DNA of 8,958 nt from Clostridia bacterium (GTDB lineage Bacteria; Bacillota; Clostridia; Christensenellales; Borkfalkiaceae), in NCBI GenBank assembly GCA_900767815.1, contig CAAGAM010000153.1, positions 1-8,958 on the forward strand, written 5' to 3'. Both the position numbers and the translations under genes were made by a program. Numbering within the stretch: position 1 is the first letter of the stretch; the number at the start of each line of letters is the position of its first letter. The notes under the pieces were generated by a model, which was not told the DNA's origin, ran no database searches, and saw nothing but the letters and a program-made list of their open reading frames with translations. This document shows positions 5,377-8,958 of this stretch, one piece after another.

Positions 5377-6000
5377 TTATTGTTCTTCTTGCATAGGCTC
5401 GTTGCAATCGGCGCAAATGATATTCACGGCTTTCGTCGCGCGTACCGAATTTGAGCAGATAGGACAAACGTATTTCCGCGTACTCGACGATCTGACGGCT
5501 TGTCCTTTGAATACGGGGGAGCGGTAAATGATTTTGCTGCCGTTTTCCGTTACGAATTTATCAATCGCTTTCGCCGTTTCGTCTGTTAGTTCCGTATGCG
5601 ACCACCCGATCGTACGCACACACTCTACGCGCAAACCGTGTTTTTCCGCAATTCGCTTAAACAGTTTGTTGTGGTACGTTCCCGAACGCGAAGTATCTTG
5701 AAGATCGTACACGGTGGCGTATTGATGACACATTTCGTGTATCATTGTTGCCGCGATCTGACTTACGGGGCGGTTTAATTGTTGTGCCGTGATATTCAGT
5801 TCGTGTTCGCCCTCGTCTTTTTCGTTCGTTTTCCATACCTTTTTTCTCGTCCACCAACCGTTCGATTTATTCCGATCGTCGCATTGTACAGTGATTACGG
5901 GCTTTTTCAACTTTCCCTCGAATAACAACCCGTTGCAATATTCGTACAATTTTTCAAGATATTGTATTGTTTCAATGTACTTTTCTGTTCCGTTTTCCAT
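5377..6000 (-). CDS. SprT-like zinc metalloprotease with C-terminal zinc ribbon
   Basis: This 207-aa protein has the SprT-like layout. An N-terminal helix leads to YCNGLLFEGKL (21-31), the usual opening of the domain, followed by a strand PVITVQ. The zinc site is HEMCH at 88-92 (the HExxH motif with catalytic Glu89), and a third ligand is probably His110 in GTYHNKLFKRIAEKHGL. The C-terminus is a zinc ribbon, Cys179-x2-Cys182 and Cys196-x2-Cys199. The SprT/Spartan family cleaves proteins attached to DNA in eukaryotes; bacterial and element-encoded members are mostly uncharacterised. Start ATG at 6000 has GAGGT 6 nt upstream. The 84-aa gene follows after 11 nt. A role in DNA-protein crosslink handling or in countering host proteins is inference. 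Confidence 0.88.
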   Translation of the reverse strand: MENGTEKYIETIQYLEKLYEYCNGLLFEGKLKKPVITVQCDDRNKSNGWWTRKKVWKTNEKDEGEHELNITAQQLNRPVSQIAATMIHEMCHQYATVYDLQDTSRSGTYHNKLFKRIAEKHGLRVECVRTIGWSHTELTDETAKAIDKFVTENGSKIIYRSPVFKGQAVRSSSTRKYVCPICSNSVRATKAVNIICADCNEPMQEEQ

Positions 6001-6019
6001 TGTATACCTCGTTTGCCGC

Positions 6020-6313
6020 TTAATCGTCGAACGCGCCCGCCGCCGTCTTTTCGTTCAGTCCGCTGTTCACGCAGGTTATATAACGTTGCATTTGACGTTC
6101 GTTGACAATTTCTTGTATTCTCACCCAATCGGAAACCTTTATTTTCCCGAAGTGCATTTTGGTAAGAAGATTTTCAACTTCGTCAATGCGCGGTTGCAAT
6201 TCTTCTTCCCGTTCGGGCTGTTCGTATTGCTCGTTTAAAAGTTTCGCTCGCATACTGTCGAGATTAAAAAGTGCGCTGTCCCATTGCCGTGCCGTTATTC
6301 GTTTCATTTCCAT
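6020..6313 (-). CDS. Small helical protein of unknown function, first gene of the cluster (97 aa)
   Basis: I prefer the ATG at 6313 (MEMKRITARQWDSAL), which has AAAGG 7 nt upstream. ATGs at 6319 and 6307 and a TTG at 6355 are in the same frame; the TTG lies in the T run of a hairpin and has no binding site. The product is charged and predicted almost entirely helical, with a Glu-rich central part (EQPEREEELQPRIDEVENLL) that may form a coiled coil, then WVRIQEIVNERQMQRYI. No family is recognised. As the first gene behind the candidate promoter it could be a regulator or an adaptor, but there is no helix-turn-helix that I can identify. The SprT-like gene follows after 19 nt. Confidence 0.65.
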   Translation of the reverse strand: MEMKRITARQWDSALFNLDSMRAKLLNEQYEQPEREEELQPRIDEVENLLTKMHFGKIKVSDWVRIQEIVNERQMQRYITCVNSGLNEKTAAGAFDD

Positions 6314-6353
6314 TCCCATTCCTTTGCGTAATGCCGCCGCCGTTTCTTTGAAC

Positions 6354-6395
6354 AAAAAAATGGCTTAAAACAGCCTGTCGTTTCTGTTCTAAACC
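6354..6395 (-). terminator. 12-bp dyad followed by a T run; terminator or operator at the head of the cluster
   Basis: GGCTTAAAACAG (6362-6373) and CTGTTCTAAACC (6384-6395) are inverted copies matching at 10 of 12 positions, with the other two able to form G-U pairs. The gap is 10 nt. On the minus strand the stem is followed by A and seven Ts, the shape of an intrinsic terminator. Half-site centres are 22 bp apart and the dyad abuts the minus-strand -10 element, so it could instead be a repressor operator. Confidence 0.55.
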
Positions 6396-6424
6396 ATTAT
6401 AAAACTTTTTGGCTTTTTATTTTT
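6396..6424 (-). promoter_or_regulatory. Candidate promoter of the minus-strand cluster
   Basis: A perfect TATAAT lies at 6401-6396 on the minus strand, preceded by A-rich tracts. The hexamer 17 bp upstream (6424-6419, AAAAAT) does not resemble TTGACA, so the promoter would be weak or activator-dependent. It is the only -10-like match I see in the correct position before the first cluster gene. Confidence 0.45.
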
Positions 6425-6446
6425 TGTGAAACTCCCGGAAATGCGA

Positions 6447-6476
6447 TTGACAAAAACGCGCGTTTCGTAGTATAAT
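6447..6476 (+). promoter_or_regulatory. Sigma-A promoter of the threonine aldolase-type gene
   Basis: TTGACA (6447-6452) and TATAAT (6471-6476) are both perfect consensus hexamers with an 18-bp spacer. Transcription would start near 6483, about 70 nt before the coding region. The spacer contains the palindrome AAACGCGCGTTT. Confidence 0.9.
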
Positions 6477-6515
6477 GATCAAAATTACGGCAACTACCGA
6501 AAACGCGCGCGTTTT
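6454..6515. promoter_or_regulatory. Two CG-rich palindromes flanking the transcription start (candidate operators)
   Basis: AAACGCGCGTTT (6454-6465) is a perfect 12-nt palindrome inside the promoter spacer. AAAACGCGCGCGTTTT (6500-6515) is a perfect 16-nt palindrome in the leader. The two have a shared form and lie with centres 48 bp apart, one at the promoter core and one downstream of the start site, the arrangement of a repressor operator pair. The regulator is unknown. Confidence 0.5.
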
Positions 6516-6518
6516 TCA

Positions 6519-6545
6519 CGTGCGGGCAAAAAACGCACGAAGGAG
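6519..6545 (+). promoter_or_regulatory. Leader hairpin abutting the ribosome binding site of the aldolase-type gene
   Basis: CGTGCG (6519-6524) and CGCACG (6534-6539) form a 6-bp stem with a 9-nt A-rich loop. The AAGGAG ribosome binding site (6540-6545) starts at the very next base and lies 8 nt before a TTG start. The stem could limit ribosome access or help set its position; no switch partner is evident. Confidence 0.5.
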
Positions 6546-6553
6546 AAAGATTC

Positions 6554-7582
6554 TTGATACACTCATTTGAAAACGATTATTCCGAAGGCGCGCATCCGCT
6601 TATTTTAAAAGCCCTGGTCGAGAGCAACGAAACGCAGCAACGAGGCTACGGATCGGATGATTACTGCGCCATGGCGCGGGAAAAAATCCGCGCGGAAATC
6701 GGCAAAAAAGAAGCGGACGTGGAATTTTTCGTAGGCGGCACGCAGACGAATCAGGTGGCGATCGACGTATTGCTCCGCCCGTACGAAGGAGTGATTTCCG
6801 CGAACACGGGGCACATCGCCGTACACGAAGCGGGCGCGATCGAAGCCACGGGGCATAAAGTGCTGGAACTGCCGCAAAAAGAGGGCAAAATTTCCGCAGA
6901 CGTTCTGAAAACCTATCTCGGAAATTTCTACGCCGAACAGATTTCCGATCACTGCGTACAGCCCGGAATGGTGTACGTCACGCACCCCACGGAATACGGC
7001 ACGCTCTACACGAAAGAAGAACTTTCCGCCATCTATAAAATCTGCAAAGAATATTCGTTGCTTTTATACGTAGACGGCGCGCGTCTCGGTTACGGCGTCG
7101 GCGCGGCCGGAACGGATATTACAATGAAAGACCTTGCCGCCCTTTGCGACGCGTTCTGTATCGGCGGCACGAAAACGGGTACGCTCGTCGGGGAAGCGCT
7201 GGTGTTCTGCGGCGTGAAAAAGCCCCGCGGGTTTCTCACCTCGATCAAACGGCGCGGCGCGTTGCTTGCCAAAGGCAGGGTGCTCGGCGTACAGTTCGAC
7301 GCGCTCTTCACAGACGGTTTATTTTATAAAATCGGGAAAGAAGCCGACGAAAAAGCGCTGAAAATCGCGCGGGCGCTGAAAGAGAAAGGCTATACCCTCT
7401 ATCTCGAATCCCCCACGAATCAGCAATTCGTAAAAGTATCGGAAGCAAAATGTGCCGAATGGGAAAAACACATGCGCGTAAACCGTTTTCAGATCCTTCC
7501 GGACGGCGATATCGTGGTGCGCTTCGTAACGGACTGGTCTACCACGGACAAAGACGTAAACGATCTGATCGCGTTATTCTGA
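6554..7582 (+). CDS. ltaE: Low-specificity L-threonine aldolase / beta-eliminating lyase family enzyme
   Basis: This 342-aa pyridoxal-phosphate enzyme belongs to fold type I, beta-eliminating lyase/threonine aldolase family, which splits L-threonine or L-allo-threonine into glycine and acetaldehyde in the cytoplasm. The visible signs are GGTQTN at 61-66 (phosphate-binding region), VHEAGAIE at 90-97 with the stacking His91, VDGARLG at 173-179 with cofactor-contacting Asp174 and Arg177, and IGGTKTG at 203-209 with Lys207 as the likely Schiff-base lysine. The length is normal for the shorter clostridial branch of the family. The start is a TTG at 6554 behind AAGGAG. The substrate preference cannot be read from sequence; other family members act on phenylserine or beta-hydroxy amino acids. 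It is transcribed away from the accessory cluster from its own strong promoter. Confidence 0.88.
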   Translation: MIHSFENDYSEGAHPLILKALVESNETQQRGYGSDDYCAMAREKIRAEIGKKEADVEFFVGGTQTNQVAIDVLLRPYEGVISANTGHIAVHEAGAIEATGHKVLELPQKEGKISADVLKTYLGNFYAEQISDHCVQPGMVYVTHPTEYGTLYTKEELSAIYKICKEYSLLLYVDGARLGYGVGAAGTDITMKDLAALCDAFCIGGTKTGTLVGEALVFCGVKKPRGFLTSIKRRGALLAKGRVLGVQFDALFTDGLFYKIGKEADEKALKIARALKEKGYTLYLESPTNQQFVKVSEAKCAEWEKHMRVNRFQILPDGDIVVRFVTDWSTTDKDVNDLIALF

Positions 7583-7601
7583 ACGCAATTTAAAAAGCAT
7601 G

Positions 7602-7647
7602 CCGTATATCCGCGCCGGACGACGAAAACGACGGCGCGAGGATACGG
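7602..7647 (+). other. Long intercistronic hairpin between the aldolase-type gene and the 84-aa gene
   Basis: CCGTAT (7602-7607) pairs with ATACGG (7642-7647) and GCGCCG with CGGCGC inside, separated by a small internal loop in which further pairs can form. The apical loop is 14 nt. No T run follows, so it is not a simple terminator. It may define a processing or stability boundary between the two cistrons. Confidence 0.55.
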
Positions 7648-7677
7648 AAAGACGATAAAAGGAGAAAAGCGAAAGCG

Positions 7678-7932
7678 ATGCGAATCTGGGCAAAGGCGAT
7701 AAAAGGCGGAAAGATCCGCAAACAATTCGTATACGAAAAGGAAGGAAAAGTGGTGTATTCGCAATTTTTCACCTATCTTTCCGAAATCTGCGCCACGCTC
7801 GACGTGCCCACACCCGTACTTTTGAAAACGCATATCTTCAATTTCGCGAAATTCAATCACGTGAATTTTCTTCCACGCGATTTCGTGGAAAGTTTCCCTT
7901 ACGACAAACTCGTTCTGGAAAATATTTTTTAG
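7678..7932 (+). CDS. Small conserved-looking protein of unknown function (84 aa)
   Basis: The start is an ATG at 7678 with AAGGAG about 12 nt upstream. The product opens with MRIWAKAIKGGKIRKQFVYE, a strand-turn-strand pattern, and continues with a helix containing FTYLSEICATLDVPTPVLLKTH and the closing FAKFNHVNFLPRDFVESFPYDKLVLENIF. The phrases LDVPTPVLL and F-x-P-x-DFVES recur, as far as I can recall, in small uncharacterised proteins of Clostridia, so the gene is probably real and conserved, but no function is known to me. It lies 95 nt after the aldolase-type gene and probably shares its transcript. There is no signal peptide and no membrane segment. Confidence 0.75.
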   Translation: MRIWAKAIKGGKIRKQFVYEKEGKVVYSQFFTYLSEICATLDVPTPVLLKTHIFNFAKFNHVNFLPRDFVESFPYDKLVLENIF

Positions 7933-7950
7933 TAAAACGCCGCCTTTTCG

Positions 7951-7979
7951 TTGACAAAAGCGAAAAAACGGGGTATAAT
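7951..7979 (+). promoter_or_regulatory. Sigma-A promoter of greA
   Basis: TTGACA (7951-7956) and TATAAT (7974-7979) are perfect consensus hexamers with the optimal 17-bp spacer. The transcription start would be near 7986, leaving a leader of about 178 nt before greA. No terminator separates the preceding 84-aa gene from this promoter. Confidence 0.92.
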
Positions 7980-7997
7980 ACTTGCAAATCGAATAAG

Positions 7998-8097
7998 AGC
8001 CGTGGCCTGCGAAATACCGCGAAAGCGAAAGCGCAGCGTCACGGTTGTATTTTTGCGTTCTTTGAAAAAGAGCGGTTTTTTTGCTACCGCACCGCAA
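7998..8097 (+). promoter_or_regulatory. Structured 5' leader of greA (two nested hairpin domains, attenuator-like)
   Basis: Domain 1 has an outer helix AGCCGTG/CACGGTT (7998-8004 with 8040-8046), a middle helix CTGCG/CGCAG (8007-8011 with 8032-8036) and an apical CGC-GAAA-GCG hairpin (8018-8027). GTA and five Ts follow (8050-8054), so it could terminate. Domain 2 has TTGCG/CGCAA (8053-8057 with 8093-8097) enclosing GCGGT/ACCGC (8072-8076 with 8086-8090). The T run is shared with the start of domain 2. I do not recognise a known riboswitch consensus. Confidence 0.55.
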
Positions 8098-8163
8098 GAA
8101 AAAACGCGGAATACAATATAAATATCAAAGAGATAAGCAGGAAAGAAACGGAGGTAAATCGGT

Positions 8164-8646
8164 ATGGCTGAAAAATTTCAGATGACGCAGAAGGGTTACG
8201 AAGAGGCTGTCAAGTTGCTCAAATACTTGCAGGGAACAAAAAGAAAGGAGATCGTGGCTCGCATCGCGGAAGCGCGCAGTCACGGCGATCTTTCCGAAAA
8301 CGCCGAATACGACGCGGCGAGAACGGAACAATCCAATAACGAGATGGCGATCGAGGAACTGGATTATAAGATTAAAAACGCGGAAATCATCGCGGAGAGC
8401 AACGATACCAGCAAAGTGAATATCGGCAACGTCGTGAAAGTGTACGATCCCGATCTCGACGAAGAAGAAACGTACGAGATCACGGGCACGACGGAAGCGA
8501 ACATTCTCGAAAACAAAATCTCCAACGTCTCCCCCGTGGGCGCGGCGTTAATCGGCGCGAAAGTGGGAGACCACGTCACCGTACGTCCCGAAAACGCGGA
8601 ATCGTACGTGCTTGTAGTGAAAGAGATCACGCTCGCCAAGAACTAA
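8164..8646 (+). CDS. greA: Transcription elongation factor GreA
   Basis: This 160-aa cytoplasmic protein has the standard length and layout of GreA. An N-terminal antiparallel coiled coil (about 1-78) has GDLSENAEYDAAR at its tip (41-53). Asp42 and Glu45 there are the acidic residues that, in the family, stabilise the catalytic metal of RNA polymerase while it cleaves backtracked transcripts. The C-terminal FKBP-like domain (about 79-160) ends with the typical ISNVSPVGAALIGAKVGD segment (119-136), which binds near the secondary channel of the polymerase. The start ATG has GGAGG about 11 nt upstream. lysS follows after 39 nt, a common Firmicutes arrangement. Expression is probably driven by the consensus promoter upstream, through a structured leader. 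Confidence 0.97.
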   Translation: MAEKFQMTQKGYEEAVKLLKYLQGTKRKEIVARIAEARSHGDLSENAEYDAARTEQSNNEMAIEELDYKIKNAEIIAESNDTSKVNIGNVVKVYDPDLDEEETYEITGTTEANILENKISNVSPVGAALIGAKVGDHVTVRPENAESYVLVVKEITLAKN

Positions 8647-8685
8647 TCCGGCAAAACTAAAATTCCAAGACGGAGGGGCCGAACA

Positions 8686-8958
8686 ATGGAAGAAAACAAG
8701 AAGAACGGACAAGCCGCCGCACCCGCAGAAACGAACGCGGCGAATACGGAAGAAACTCTCATCGAACAGGCGAAAATCCGCAGAGAAAAACTCGCGAAAC
8801 TGCAATCCGAAGGAAAGAACCCTTACGAGCAGGTGAAATACCCCGTAGACGCGGACAGCGCGACGATCAAAGCGAATTTCGAGGCGTACGAAGGCAAAAC
8901 CGTAACGATGGCGGGGCGTATGATGTCGCGCCGTATCATGGGCAAGGCCTCTTTCTCG
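8686..8958 (+). CDS. lysS: Lysyl-tRNA synthetase (class II), N-terminal 91 residues, cut by the window edge
   Basis: The frame opens at an ATG at 8686 with GGAGG 9 nt upstream and stays open to the window end (91 codons). An unusual Ala/Asn/Glu-rich head (about 1-24) precedes the family's opening helix, IRREKLAKLQSEGKNPYEQ (32-50). The start of the OB-fold anticodon-binding domain follows with VTMAGRMMSRRIMGKASFS (73-91), matching class II lysyl-tRNA synthetases. The enzyme attaches lysine to its tRNA in the cytoplasm. The catalytic domain is beyond the window. The head is a little longer than in common homologues and looks disordered. It is co-transcribed with greA. Confidence 0.95.
   Translation, partial: MEENKKNGQAAAPAETNAANTEETLIEQAKIRREKLAKLQSEGKNPYEQVKYPVDADSATIKANFEAYEGKTVTMAGRMMSRRIMGKASFS

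Noticed and set aside
5111..5467. 118-codon version of the SH3-like gene starting at 5467
   Set aside because: The additional 34 residues lie inside the protease gene and have no ribosome binding site; the ATG at 5365 has GAGGT at the right distance.
6314..6355. TTG start at 6355 for the first cluster gene
   Set aside because: It is embedded in the T run of the dyad and has no Shine-Dalgarno sequence; ATGs at 6319, 6313 and 6307 follow AAAGG.
7489..8097. 202-codon open frame on the minus strand
   Set aside because: It runs antisense across the aldolase-type gene end, the 84-aa gene and the greA promoter and leader. Its composition (Arg, Phe, Cys, His rich) is that of a shadow frame.
7998..8097. 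Known riboswitch or T-box in the greA leader
   Set aside because: The sequence lacks the conserved motifs I know for T-box, SAM, TPP, c-di-GMP, ykkC, fluoride and manganese classes.
1..8958. CRISPR array, insertion sequence, transposase, integrase or phage structural genes
   Set aside because: I looked for regularly spaced direct repeats, terminal inverted repeats around a transposase, and recognisable element hallmark proteins on both strands and found none.

Overview
The window joins two regions of different character in what looks like a member of the Firmicutes, probably an uncultured clostridial lineage. The evidence is strong sigma-A-type promoters (TTGACA and TATAAT with 17-18 bp spacers), GGAGG-type ribosome binding sites, and the greA-lysS gene pair typical of that phylum. 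No closer taxonomic placement can be made from sequence alone.

Region 1 (1-6313, all minus strand) is a compact accessory cluster of eleven genes read leftwards from a divergent promoter zone near 6360-6401. In transcription order it has: a small helical protein, a SprT-type zinc metalloprotease with a C-terminal zinc ribbon, a small basic SH3-like protein, a 251-nt noncoding block, an acidic 156-aa protein, and a run of three tiny genes (69, 96 and 63 aa). These are followed by two paralogous membrane-anchored proteins (164 and 156 aa), a membrane-anchored PKD-like/LRR_5 (BspA-type) protein, and a large signal-anchored Ser/Tyr-rich surface protein that runs off the left edge. Most starts have a GAGGT or GGAGG site only a few nt after the preceding stop, so the cluster reads as a translationally coupled operon of mobile-element type. 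No integrase, phage structural gene or conjugation gene is visible, so the kind of element cannot be stated.

The most unusual part is the noncoding block at 4860-5110. It holds a 76-nt tRNA-like RNA with a canonical T arm and encoded CCA but a six-nt anticodon loop. Upstream of it are two hairpins with CU-rich loops. Downstream is a 45-nt leader that recurs (41/45 identical) in front of another gene of the cluster 1.3 kb away. Further hairpins lie before the 69-aa gene and before the LRR gene.

Region 2 (about 6440-8958, plus strand) is richer in G+C and looks like ordinary chromosome. It carries an aromatic-aminotransferase-fold threonine aldolase/beta-eliminating lyase with a strong promoter containing two CG-rich palindromes, a small conserved-looking protein of unknown function, greA with its own strong promoter and a structured leader of about 180 nt, and the first 91 codons of lysS. 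The strand switch and the compositional change coincide near 6360-6440, which may be the edge of an inserted element.
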